DNA of 19,177 nucleotides, from positions 1 to 19,177 of the forward strand of contig CAZMCH010000081.1 of the NCBI GenBank assembly GCA_964564735.1, given 5' to 3'. A model generated the notes under the pieces. It worked only from the letters and a program-made list of their open reading frames with translations, had not been told where the DNA came from and searched no databases. The translations under genes and the position numbers were made by a program. Positions 1 through 8,701 of this stretch are shown piece by piece. The first letter of the stretch is position 1, and every line of letters begins with the position of its first letter. Origin of the DNA: CAZMCH01 sp964564735. GTDB lineage: Bacteria; Poribacteria; DTPJ01.

Positions 1-22
1 AGACCAAGTAAGACGGTTAGCA

Positions 23-1681
23 TCAGGGATAAAAAGGTTTTTCAGCAATCTCTCCTTTTTGCCTTAGAGCTTGCCTGAATATAAGATTAATTGTATTTTT
101 TATAGCGTATGAACTGCCTTGTATTTTATCATTTGTCAAAAGCTCCAAGACTATGGGATTATTTATATACATGGTTATTGGTTTGCTATTGACTGTAATT
201 TTCTGTCCGTTTATTAATCCTATTTTATCAGAAGGGGCAAACTTCATGCTTTTGCGATCCTTACCTTTCATTATGCGCCCTAGCTGAATAAATTCATCAC
301 CAATTTGTTTCTCAATTAATCTGGACATTTCATGATCTGTGTCCATAGTCAATAAATAAACTCCATCAGCCAGCAATTCAATCTTCCCCATATTGCGAGG
401 TCGTGTTGTATATGCAATAACAAAAATTATTATCACTAAGAAAGCCAATATAAGAAGTATACGCCAAAACCACCATGAGGCTGGAAATCGAATAATATAT
501 TGGAATCCTATATTAGCTTTACATGGATTTATATTAATATCTTTATCTATGCGCTCGGTTGCATCTCTTATTATCAAATTTGGATATTCATCTTGAGGTG
601 GACTAAAAACTACATCAGAAGTTAATCCCGGAATATTACCAGCAACCCGCCCTTTACCGTGTAACAAGAGAAAATCCTTCCAATTTGGCTTTGGCGACCT
701 GAAATTAAGTTTAAATTTAATATCTATTGGTTCCGCTCTGCTCATATTTCCTAGCTGTATAGTATGAGGATCAAGGTTTTGCTCATTTTCTTGTGAAATA
801 TCAACCCTAGATATTTCCGCCTTATAATCACTAATACTGCTTTTTTCTGAAAAACCAATAACAGCCAGTGGCTCATTTGCATCTATACTAAAATTCCCCT
901 CTATTATCTGATAGGCTCTTGGCGTATATTTGATTTGATAACTATATCTTGAGTCTATTTCGACTCCAGATGGCCATGTTTCCCAAATATTCAATGGATT
1001 TATATCAAAGACGACAAAATTGCCTGGAGGTTGAAACCAAAAAAGTTCTGCCTTTCTCCCCATTTTCCCGCAAAGATTATCCAAAAAGCCCAAAAACTGT
1101 ACCGCAATCTTATCTTGTTGGGCTACACTCACCTTTGCCGGATTATACCGTATCATTATATATATTCTATACCTTGAATTTTCATCATCCATAAAGAATA
1201 CCCATGGGCAACTCTTATCATCCAGAAGTGCATCTCTGAATTTATTTATACATTCTTTAATCACTATGCTTCCTTCTTGTGCCTCATTGATCTCATCGGT
1301 CGCAAAAAGAAGAATCTGATAATCTTTTAGGTCTGCTATGCCTCTTTTCATACAATCAATCAATGGACTGAGCGTATCAACAGGATTATCTGCAATTTTC
1401 AGGTCATCCAAACTAGAAAAATCATGTTCCTTAATAGTTTTATCACTAATCCTGTTAAAGAATCCCTTTATGGATTTAACCTGAATATTCCCATGACGAA
1501 TTATGTTAACCAAGTCTGAACGTACAAAATCTATCTCATTTTTCATACTGCCGGAAATATCTACCCATACATTACCTTCAGGTTTCCATGCTGCGTTAGC
1601 AGTTGGAATTTCTTGCGAGATACACGTTAAACTAACAACCATGAAACAAGACATAAACAAAAAATATGCGATATTTTTCAT
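23..1681 (-). CDS. Secreted/membrane-anchored VWA-domain protein
   Basis: Probable type I membrane protein of 552 residues with an extracytoplasmic von Willebrand factor A-like domain. Residues 1-30 look like a signal peptide ending in TANA. A MIDAS-type metal site is visible: D41-x-S43-x-S45 (DISGS), with T103 and D129 at plausible positions for the remaining ligands. A middle region (about 215-390) has no recognisable family. A strong membrane helix lies at about 403-425, followed by Arg-rich residues and a roughly 125-residue tail that should be cytoplasmic. VWA domains usually bind protein partners through a divalent metal, so a binding or assembly role is likely; the substrate is unknown. 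It is the last gene of a minus-strand set with the zinc-ribbon/propeller gene and a small secreted protein, 126 nt after the latter. The start has a purine-rich AAAAAGGTAG upstream. VWA call is good; overall function is unknown. Confidence 0.75.
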   Translation of the reverse strand: MKNIAYFLFMSCFMVVSLTCISQEIPTANAAWKPEGNVWVDISGSMKNEIDFVRSDLVNIIRHGNIQVKSIKGFFNRISDKTIKEHDFSSLDDLKIADNPVDTLSPLIDCMKRGIADLKDYQILLFATDEINEAQEGSIVIKECINKFRDALLDDKSCPWVFFMDDENSRYRIYIMIRYNPAKVSVAQQDKIAVQFLGFLDNLCGKMGRKAELFWFQPPGNFVVFDINPLNIWETWPSGVEIDSRYSYQIKYTPRAYQIIEGNFSIDANEPLAVIGFSEKSSISDYKAEISRVDISQENEQNLDPHTIQLGNMSRAEPIDIKFKLNFRSPKPNWKDFLLLHGKGRVAGNIPGLTSDVVFSPPQDEYPNLIIRDATERIDKDININPCKANIGFQYIIRFPASWWFWRILLILAFLVIIIFVIAYTTRPRNMGKIELLADGVYLLTMDTDHEMSRLIEKQIGDEFIQLGRIMKGKDRKSMKFAPSDKIGLINGQKITVNSKPITMYINNPIVLELLTNDKIQGSSYAIKNTINLIFRQALRQKGEIAEKPFYP

Positions 1682-1807
1682 TGTTTTGCTACCTTTTTGG
1701 TTTCAAATGCAAATAATATAAAACTGTAAATATAAAACTAAAGCAAACCAGAATCAATACTATACTAGATAAAACAATCCCCCAAAACTTCTATAATTGA
1801 TTAGGTA

Positions 1808-2110
1808 TCACATAGTTGGTATCTCTCTTGGCGTCATAGTCCTAAAAGTATATAATCCGTCGTCTGTTCCAGCAATAGCTACCATGTCACCAGTTCCATC
1901 CGCTTTTGTAATTTTTATAGCAAGTTTTATATCAAGCTTTTGAGATAGTTCAACAATTTTTATTGTAGCATTAAGCGAGTATGTATCGTCTTCGTTTTGT
2001 TTGATTTCTCTTTTGTCGGCTATAACTTGATAGCACAAGGAGAGTGAAGGCAGAAATATGATCATGATTAATGGCAGGATAACCAAAAGACTTAACGGAT
2101 GCCGACGCAT
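1808..2110 (-). CDS. Small secreted hypothetical protein
   Basis: A 100-residue protein I do not recognise. Residues 1-26 form a clear signal peptide (MRRH, then a long hydrophobic stretch), leaving about 74 mature residues that alternate polar and hydrophobic positions, which suggests a small beta-rich domain (for example SLNATIKIVEL and KLAIKITKAD). There is no good lipobox, because the residue before Cys26 is Leu. A textbook ribosome site, AGGAGGT, lies 6 nt before the ATG and supports a real gene despite its size. It sits between the zinc-ribbon/propeller gene (66 nt upstream) and the VWA gene (126 nt downstream), all on the minus strand, so it is probably cotranscribed. Its role may be as a periplasmic partner of the VWA protein, but that rests on position alone. 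Confidence 0.65.
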   Translation of the reverse strand: MRRHPLSLLVILPLIMIIFLPSLSLCYQVIADKREIKQNEDDTYSLNATIKIVELSQKLDIKLAIKITKADGTGDMVAIAGTDDGLYTFRTMTPREIPTM

Positions 2111-2176
2111 ATTAAAAACCTCCTGTTTAGGATAAGGCTATATAAAAGACATATATCTATCTCATAATGGCATTTT

Positions 2177-3493
2177 TCAATGATTACTATTTTTACAAAT
2201 CTTTATAAGGGAACCATATTCAGATAGCATATACAGACATCCGTCAGATATTATGGGTGTTGATATTATTTCCCCCTGAACTGAAATTTCTGTTACCATA
2301 TAAACTTCGATATTTCTGTTTGAAATATTGCTAGTCCTCACGAATAGTAGCGTTCCATCATAACCGGCAAACACAATAAAATCAGCGCCAATAGCAGAAT
2401 GTGAATGAAAAAATAGTTGCCCACCGATAGCAAAATGTGGTCTAGCCATACCACCAAAAAAATCCAGACAATGAATATTACCCATTGCAGTAATTACAAA
2501 AACTTGCTCATTAGATAATCCCGTTGCTATTGGACGATCTGATATTTTATTTGTTTGTGGTATATAATGAATATCGCCATGAATGTCAAGGTTATGAAGC
2601 TTTCCATCGTCATCAAAGAATATTAGCCTTCTGGATTGAATCTCTATATGTATTTCTCTTATTTCACTTGAGCTTACTTTATAGCTTTCATCCCATGCAG
2701 ATTTTCCATTGCTGGTATTTACTGCATGGATACAGATTCTATTTCCGAGACGAGTACCAAAGAAAATCTTATCCCCATCATCATATAGTTGTGTTGCGAT
2801 TTTTTCATTCGGTAGATTATATTTCCAAACCTTTTCTCCATCAATATTATATGCTATTAGCCCCAAATCTGTACCGACTATGATGTTATTTTTCAGATAT
2901 ATTGGGTTCGTTAGACATTTGCCATCCAAATTCCATTTTTGTGGCTTGGATAGAACAATGGGCTTTTCTTTTGACTTATATCCAATGGATACACGCAGAA
3001 TTTCGTCATCAGAGGCAATAAATAGATAATTCCTACATATATCGCTACCATCATTCAATTTTGCCATATATTTTGCAATAACTGGGCTTGTTTTGGCATT
3101 ATCCAAAGGTAGTTGGATAATGTCTGTCCCTTGATATTCTTTAAGAGTTTTGGGATTCAACACCCAGATGCGACCCGATTTAGAAACTACAAATAAAAAT
3201 CCTAGTGCAATTAACAGATTTCCGTCAAATTGTCCATCAAGCAGATTTACTTCAATATTTACAGGTGGCCTCATGCCAATATTCAACAGGCTGGATAATT
3301 TAAGTGATTTGGATGAGTAATGCTGAGGAACATTTATATCGCCTATAAAGGAAGAGCATTTATCACAATAATTTGCTAATGGACTAAAATATTTTTCACA
3401 TTTGCAATTACGACATGAAACTAATGGACTATTACAAGATGGGCAAAATGATAGGTCTTTTTCAATATCGCTATTGCAAAAATAACATTTCAT
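2177..3493 (-). CDS. Double zinc-ribbon plus PQQ-like beta-propeller protein
   Basis: A 438-residue protein with two N-terminal zinc ribbons: Cys3/Cys6/Cys17/Cys20 and Cys27/Cys30/Cys43/Cys46, with an extra Cys32. The rest (about 75-435) is a repeat domain of PQQ/BamB-like propeller type. The repeats carry blades such as GRIWVLNPKTL, GLIAYNIDGEKVW, CIHAVNTSNGKSAW and GKLHNLDIHGD. There is no signal peptide or membrane segment, and a reduced Cys4 ribbon also fits the cytoplasm. That is unusual, since this propeller type is mostly periplasmic. No catalytic residues are visible, so a scaffold or protein-interaction role is likely (inference). The start is preceded by AAGGGGAG. It is first in the minus-strand unit with the small secreted and VWA proteins, behind a strong promoter at 3670-3698. 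Domain calls are fairly sure; the function is unknown. Confidence 0.75.
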   Translation of the reverse strand: MKCYFCNSDIEKDLSFCPSCNSPLVSCRNCKCEKYFSPLANYCDKCSSFIGDINVPQHYSSKSLKLSSLLNIGMRPPVNIEVNLLDGQFDGNLLIALGFLFVVSKSGRIWVLNPKTLKEYQGTDIIQLPLDNAKTSPVIAKYMAKLNDGSDICRNYLFIASDDEILRVSIGYKSKEKPIVLSKPQKWNLDGKCLTNPIYLKNNIIVGTDLGLIAYNIDGEKVWKYNLPNEKIATQLYDDGDKIFFGTRLGNRICIHAVNTSNGKSAWDESYKVSSSEIREIHIEIQSRRLIFFDDDGKLHNLDIHGDIHYIPQTNKISDRPIATGLSNEQVFVITAMGNIHCLDFFGGMARPHFAIGGQLFFHSHSAIGADFIVFAGYDGTLLFVRTSNISNRNIEVYMVTEISVQGEIISTPIISDGCLYMLSEYGSLIKICKNSNH

Positions 3494-3669
3494 TCATACA
3501 CTCCCCTTCTGGGATACTTGAAAATCCAAGTGCTGACAATAAATATAAAATCTTGATAAGAAAGAAAAATAAGCCATCTCTAAACATCAGATCGGATAAA
3601 ATCAAGCTCTGCGTAATTGGTCTTATAAGGCATTTTTTCAGAGAAATTGTCTTTTCTTTTCCAAAAAAG

Positions 3670-3698
3670 ATTTTAATTGATGAATACTAAAATGTCAA
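3670..3698 (-). promoter_or_regulatory. Sigma-70-type promoter for the zinc-ribbon/VWA unit
   Basis: Read on the minus strand, a perfect -35 TTGACA (3698-3693) is followed after 17 nt by TAAAAT (3675-3670), five of six matches to the -10 consensus. The predicted start is near 3663, giving a leader of about 170 nt before the ATG at 3493. Confidence 0.6.
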
Positions 3699-3783
3699 GA
3701 AAAAAAGAGATTTATGATTAATCCTTAGTTTTTGCCATATGCTGTTTCCAAAGAAGAATGATATATCAAATTGCCTTCTGTTT

Positions 3784-3802
3784 CTGATGCAAATCGCATC
3801 AG
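3784..3802. promoter_or_regulatory. Perfect 7-bp inverted repeat, possible operator
   Basis: CTGATGC and GCATCAG flank the 5-nt centre AAATC. No T-run follows on either strand, so it is not a terminator. It lies between the two divergent promoters, as expected for a dimeric repressor or activator site. A binding protein is not identifiable here. Confidence 0.35.
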
Positions 3803-3979
3803 TGAAGATAACCATCAATTGACTTGCAGACATCATCTTGAGGCTAAGTGTCTTATTCTCTAATCCACAACTTATTATGCCTGTTATTTTGTCGTTATCT
3901 ACATTGAAATAATGATTTTATATTTTATCATAAGAAACTCCATTTGTCCGAACTTATGTCTGATCTTCAGGTAATGTTA

Positions 3980-4009
3980 TTGACAGCATTTGTTAATCTC
4001 TTGTATAAT
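3980..4009 (+). promoter_or_regulatory. Consensus sigma-70 promoter of the export operon
   Basis: Perfect TTGACA (3980-3985) and perfect TATAAT (4004-4009) are separated by 18 nt. The predicted transcript begins near 4016, leaving a leader of about 60 nt before the ATG at 4075, whose GAGG ribosome site is at 4062-4065. This is the strongest promoter in the window. Confidence 0.75.
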
Positions 4010-4074
4010 AAAAATGTATCAGATAGATGAATTAACAAAAGCATATCCATTAATCAAATTCGAGGTATTTTAGA

Positions 4075-7000
4075 ATGTTAAGAAGAAAGAAAATATTTGA
4101 GAAATATTTTATATTTTATATTTTTATTAGTTTATCATTATGCCTATTTTTGAGCCAAAGTGCAATCAGTCAGGTTTGGTCAAATGTTAGTAGCACAATA
4201 AAAGAAAATGATCAAACAATGGGAACGATTATCCAACCCGGTGATAAACTTAATATTACTGTTAAAAATAATGAAGACTATAATAAAACGATTACAGTAG
4301 ATCAGGATGGCATGATCAAATATTTATCTTTTGATATTATTAGAGCCTCTGGATTAACAATTGATCAACTTACAAAAGAAATTGCTAATATTCTATTACC
4401 TTATGTAAGTTCACCTGTTGTAAATATAGAACTAATAAGAAAACCGTCTACTATAAAATCAGGCGATATTCTCAATATCATTGTCAAAAATAATGAAAGC
4501 TATAATGAAAGCGTAATTGTCAACGAAAAAGGAAAAATCGAATACTTAAATTTTGGCGAATTACAGGCTGTTGGGTTAAATACAAAACAAATTGAAGAAA
4601 ATATAAAAGATAAATTAAATGAAGTAATGTTCAATCCACAGGTTATGGTTTCAACCTCACCAGGAGATTATGTTGCCAAACAAGGTGATTTGTTAAACAT
4701 TATCGTAAAAGACCATGAAGAGCTTAATTATCAAGCCATAATTCAAAAAGATGGACAGATTATACATCCAGAACTTGGACAAATACAAGCAACTAATAAA
4801 ACAATAAATATGATTCAGAATGAAATAAAAGTCAGATTGACATCTTCCATACCTGATGCAAGCGTAAAGGTATCTGTGCAGAAAGGTAAACTTGCGGTAG
4901 GGGAAACCAATCCCGAAAGAACATTATTAACTGAGGAAAAACAAGAGCAAAAAGAATACATAATTTCCAAAGGAGATGTAATCAATATATCTGTAAAAGG
5001 TATTAGTGATTATGATATTATGGCTTATGTTCTTCCTGATGGAAAAATTATTCATCCAAAACTTGGGGAATTTGTTTTATCAGGATATACAGAAGCGCAG
5101 GCAGGAAAAATTATCGAAGCAAAACTCAGTCGCTATCTGGAAAATCCACAAGTAATTGTTTCAATAAAAGGACATGTTAATTTTTTAGAAGTTCGTCAAG
5201 ATGAGCTTTTTACTTATAAGATTAAATCTGGAGACGTTATAAGCATTTCTATTAATGGACGTAGTAATTATGATATAACTGCGGTAGTGCAATCAGATGG
5301 GACTATATACTATTCACCTTTGGGAAATATTCTTGTTGCGGGAAAAAATATAGATTTTATTTCTAATATTTTGATGTCAAAGCTTCCAATAAATATAAAA
5401 AAAGAGCAAATCAAAATACAAATAAGAGAAATCAAAGCAATAGATGGCAAAATAGATATGCCTGAATCAAAGTCACCAATTTTATCAAGGCTATATGGCT
5501 ATGATTTTTTCTCTTCGTCAAGGAACAGGATAATTGAGTCTGAAAAAATAAAGATGCTTCTATCAGATACCAGAACTGAAACCAAAGATGCAATATCAGG
5601 ATATATTGCCCCTATAGATATGAAAGATGCAGATATAAACGCAACAATTCCAGACAGATATATTCTTCGTCCAGGTGATAAAATAACATTAACTTACTGG
5701 TCAGAATCAAATGCTACTAATCAAAATATTGAGTCTATCATAGTCGATGATAAGGGCGAAGTTATGATTAATAGAGTTGGTAAAATGGTTGTTAGAGGCA
5801 TGACTTTATTACAATTTCAGGAGTCTGTGAAGTCTGAGCTTTCAAGAGTTGCGTATAAGGATTTAAAACTCTATGCAACCTTAGATAAACTCAGAAGCAT
5901 TCAAATATCGATAGCAGGAGAAGTCTTCAGACCGGGAAATTATGCAGTAAGCGCACTAACAACCTTGTTCAATGCTATTAATATATGTGGTGGACCAACC
6001 GAAAATGGCACTCTTAGGGATATAAAACTTATTAAGACAAATGGAACAAAATCGGTAGATTTTTACAAATTTCTCATGAAAGGCGATTCTAGCCAAGATT
6101 ACGACCTCGACAATGGAGATGTAATACTTATCCCACAGATTGGCAGAACTATAACAATTGCAGGAGAAGTTAAAAGACCTGCAATATATGAATTAAAAGA
6201 ATCAGATAATTTAGGTGAACTAATTGAGCTTGCTGGTGGGGTGCGTCCTACTGGCTTTTTACAGAGAATAAAAATAGATTCTGTTGATCCAAGTAAGAGA
6301 AGAATTGTCCTTGATATAGATTTGTCAGATACATCAAATCTAAATACAAAGCTGTTTGATGGAGATGTTGTAACGGTTTTCTCTATACCATCTGAAAAAC
6401 TAAATACAGTTACAATTGAGGGTAAAGTTAATATGCCGGGTGTATACCAACTTAGAGATGGTATGAAAATACTAGATTTGATAAATTCTGCGCAAGATTT
6501 GACTAATGAGGCATACAAGGAAAGGGCTGATCTTATAAGGCTAAATCCTGATAAAAGAACAACAACGCTAATTCCTATTGATCTCTCAAAAGTGCTTGTG
6601 GGAGATAATGAAAACAATATATTACTCAATCAGTTAGATAAGCTAATCATCTATTCAAAATCCGATATAAAATGGGTAGCAGATAGAGTAGTAAGTATAC
6701 ATGGTGCAATACAGAAACCGGGTTCTTATGAACGTTCAGACGGAATGACAATATATGACCTTTTGATTAAGGCAGGCGGAATTTTACCAAGCGCATATCT
6801 CGATAGAGCATCTCTTATGAGGCGCAATAACAAAGGCGAATTGACTATATATATGCCGATAAATCTCGATCTTGCTTTAAAAAAGGATAAGGAAAATAAT
6901 TTATTACTAGAAGATGGTGACATTTTGCTGATATATACCTATAAGGAGGCAAAATGGGAAGCAGATCGTACTGTTCAGGTCACTGGTGCTATCCAAAGGA

Positions 7001-8694
7001 CAGGGGTATACACAAGGACAGATGGTATGAAGGTATCCGATCTTATCAATATTGCTGGTGGGTTGTTACCTGATGCTTACCCAAATATGGCTTTGTTATT
7101 AAGGCTTGGTGAAAGACAAATGACTACACAAGGCTTTTTTATCAACCTTAAGCTAGCATTAGAAGACGATCCAAGTCATAATTTCGAACTAAAAGATGGT
7201 GATGAGCTAATAATTTACAAGTATAATGAAGCTAGATGGGAGCCAAAGCGAGAGGTATCAATAAACGGTGCAATACAGAAAATCGGGACTTTTGAGAGAA
7301 CAGATGGTATGAGGGTATCGAATCTAATACAGAGGGCAGGAGGTATACTTCCAAATGCTTACATGAAACGTGCTGATTTAATGAGATTTGGTCCTGATTT
7401 TGAACAATATATGACGATACCGATTAATTTGGGAGAGGCGCTTCTGCATAACGAAAAATCTGATATATTGTTGGAAGATGGTGATACATTAAGAGTATAT
7501 ACAATAAAAGAGGCGGAATATGAACCTGAAAATTCAGTAACTATTTATGGTGCAGTTCAGAGACCTGATACTTATATAAAATCATTAAATATGAAATTAT
7601 CAGACTTGTTATTTTTATCAGGAGGAATTCTTCAGGGGGCTAGTAGCGCGGAAGTTTCAAGAATAGAAGCTGATGGAAAAAGCATCTCATTACCAGTAAA
7701 TATAAAGGAATTAGCTGAGGGAGATACTTCAATTGATATAGATTTAAGAAGTGGAGATGTAATTTTTGTCCGAAAAGAAAGCAATTTTTTGGAAAAACTG
7801 CAGATAGTTACAATTAATGGTGAGGTAAAATATCCGGGCAAATATGCTCTGAAACAAGATGAAACCTTAATCCAATTGATACAAAGAGCAGGAGGCTTAA
7901 CAGATAATGCCTATCCTGAGGCATCAACCATAACAAGAGACATTGATCAGTTAGTATTTAATGAGCAAAAAAATAGCATTCGTCAATTAGGAGTTCTGTT
8001 TAATGAGCTTGCAAATCAAGAATATCAAAGGGAATATGCAAGTGCTTTGCTCAAATCGGGTGTTACTAGCCAGCAGAAAACAAAAGGGGCATCTAATTCC
8101 CAAGCAGGTTCTGTTGTTACCGATATTATTCAGGGCGTTGTAGGAACAGGTATCGGTGCTTTAACACAAGTTCCTGAACAATTGCAATCAACAACATCTG
8201 AATTAGAAGAAATAAGACAAGAGCAAATAACGATTGTTTCACCAGCAAGAAAGATAAATAGCCTATTACCATCTGGAAGATTGTTAGTTGATGTTACAAA
8301 TGCAATCATTGATCCTAAATCAAAAGATAATCTCATACTCAGAGATAGAGACGTTATTGTAATACCTTCAAAGTCATTTACTATTTCTATTGCGGGTGCT
8401 GTTATGCAGCCATCTTCCCTTGTTTACAATGAAAAATACAAATTAAATGATTATGTTAAAATGTCCGGAGGCTATTCAAGAGATGCCGATATAAAGGCTG
8501 TTTATGTAGTAAAGGCAAATGGTAAAGTTGTGAAGAGTGAAAATGAAAAACTTGCTCCCGGTGATATAATTGTTGTCCCAACAAAAGTTATGGTGCAAAA
8601 AGTAACTGATAGATGGGGGCAAGTATTGGGTGTAATAAAATTTGGTCTAGGCGCATTTGCCATGTTATATGCAGTAAAACTGATTTTAGGATAA
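4075..8694 (+). CDS. Giant PES/SLBB polysaccharide export protein
   Basis: Wza-type export channel protein of 1539 residues, about four times the usual length for the family (near 380). A signal peptide covers about 1-32; no lipobox is evident. Six PES-like repeats start with a Gly-Asp turn near residues 52, 126, 200, 295, 381 and 530 (for example IKSGDILNI, ILRPGDKIT). Nine SLBB repeats follow near 612, 693, 779, 873, 967, 1061, 1155, 1245 and 1438, each opening with a G-[AEK]-[VI] strand and a later GDxxxIY-type strand. The repeats at 873, 967, 1061 and 1155 are spaced exactly 94 residues. Between 1245 and 1438 there is a low-complexity Gln/Ser-rich insertion. A hydrophobic Gly-rich helix at 1519-1538 ends the protein and could be the Wza-like outer-membrane helix or an ordinary anchor. 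Its partner kinase starts 7 nt later. Export of a surface polysaccharide is the likely role; its nature is unknown. Confidence 0.9.
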   Translation: MLRRKKIFEKYFIFYIFISLSLCLFLSQSAISQVWSNVSSTIKENDQTMGTIIQPGDKLNITVKNNEDYNKTITVDQDGMIKYLSFDIIRASGLTIDQLTKEIANILLPYVSSPVVNIELIRKPSTIKSGDILNIIVKNNESYNESVIVNEKGKIEYLNFGELQAVGLNTKQIEENIKDKLNEVMFNPQVMVSTSPGDYVAKQGDLLNIIVKDHEELNYQAIIQKDGQIIHPELGQIQATNKTINMIQNEIKVRLTSSIPDASVKVSVQKGKLAVGETNPERTLLTEEKQEQKEYIISKGDVINISVKGISDYDIMAYVLPDGKIIHPKLGEFVLSGYTEAQAGKIIEAKLSRYLENPQVIVSIKGHVNFLEVRQDELFTYKIKSGDVISISINGRSNYDITAVVQSDGTIYYSPLGNILVAGKNIDFISNILMSKLPINIKKEQIKIQIREIKAIDGKIDMPESKSPILSRLYGYDFFSSSRNRIIESEKIKMLLSDTRTETKDAISGYIAPIDMKDADINATIPDRYILRPGDKITLTYWSESNATNQNIESIIVDDKGEVMINRVGKMVVRGMTLLQFQESVKSELSRVAYKDLKLYATLDKLRSIQISIAGEVFRPGNYAVSALTTLFNAINICGGPTENGTLRDIKLIKTNGTKSVDFYKFLMKGDSSQDYDLDNGDVILIPQIGRTITIAGEVKRPAIYELKESDNLGELIELAGGVRPTGFLQRIKIDSVDPSKRRIVLDIDLSDTSNLNTKLFDGDVVTVFSIPSEKLNTVTIEGKVNMPGVYQLRDGMKILDLINSAQDLTNEAYKERADLIRLNPDKRTTTLIPIDLSKVLVGDNENNILLNQLDKLIIYSKSDIKWVADRVVSIHGAIQKPGSYERSDGMTIYDLLIKAGGILPSAYLDRASLMRRNNKGELTIYMPINLDLALKKDKENNLLLEDGDILLIYTYKEAKWEADRTVQVTGAIQRTGVYTRTDGMKVSDLINIAGGLLPDAYPNMALLLRLGERQMTTQGFFINLKLALEDDPSHNFELKDGDELIIYKYNEARWEPKREVSINGAIQKIGTFERTDGMRVSNLIQRAGGILPNAYMKRADLMRFGPDFEQYMTIPINLGEALLHNEKSDILLEDGDTLRVYTIKEAEYEPENSVTIYGAVQRPDTYIKSLNMKLSDLLFLSGGILQGASSAEVSRIEADGKSISLPVNIKELAEGDTSIDIDLRSGDVIFVRKESNFLEKLQIVTINGEVKYPGKYALKQDETLIQLIQRAGGLTDNAYPEASTITRDIDQLVFNEQKNSIRQLGVLFNELANQEYQREYASALLKSGVTSQQKTKGASNSQAGSVVTDIIQGVVGTGIGALTQVPEQLQSTTSELEEIRQEQITIVSPARKINSLLPSGRLLVDVTNAIIDPKSKDNLILRDRDVIVIPSKSFTISIAGAVMQPSSLVYNEKYKLNDYVKMSGGYSRDADIKAVYVVKANGKVVKSENEKLAPGDIIVVPTKVMVQKVTDRWGQVLGVIKFGLGAFAMLYAVKLILG
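6691..7818 (+). repeat. Four SLBB units on an exact 282-bp period
   Basis: The coding starts of the SLBB units lie at 6691, 6973, 7255 and 7537, each 282 bp (94 codons) apart. The units share strand-opening motifs such as VSIHGAIQKPG, VQVTGAIQRTG and VSINGAIQKIG, and the first three share linkers of the form EA-[KR]-W-E. DNA identity is only moderate, so this is an old internal duplication under protein-level constraint and not a recent tandem repeat. Confidence 0.75.
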
Positions 8695-8701
8695 ATGAAA
8701 T

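Larger units (their letters stand above)
3494..4074. other. Divergent intergenic control region
   Basis: These 581 bases separate the minus-strand zinc-ribbon/VWA unit from the plus-strand export operon. I see a near-consensus promoter facing each way, a perfect 7-bp inverted repeat near the middle, and a long 5' leader of about 170 nt on the minus side. No convincing gene, tRNA or riboswitch was found. Short open frames here lack ribosome sites and have AT-rich noncoding composition. Confidence 0.7.

Noticed and set aside
3415..3690. Open frame of 91 codons on the plus strand in the divergent region
   Set aside because: It overlaps the zinc-ribbon gene and the minus-strand promoter, has no ribosome site and resembles no protein.
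4075..4180. Lipoprotein signal on the export protein, as in Wza
   Set aside because: The only early Cys follows Leu (LSLC), which does not fit the Gly/Ala/Ser needed before a lipobox Cys.
6099..6629. Long open frame (176 codons) antisense to the export gene, with others at 6726-6923 and 7632-7841
   Set aside because: They lie fully inside the well-supported SLBB repeats, recur with the repeat pattern, are Ser/Leu/Ile-rich and lack ribosome sites.
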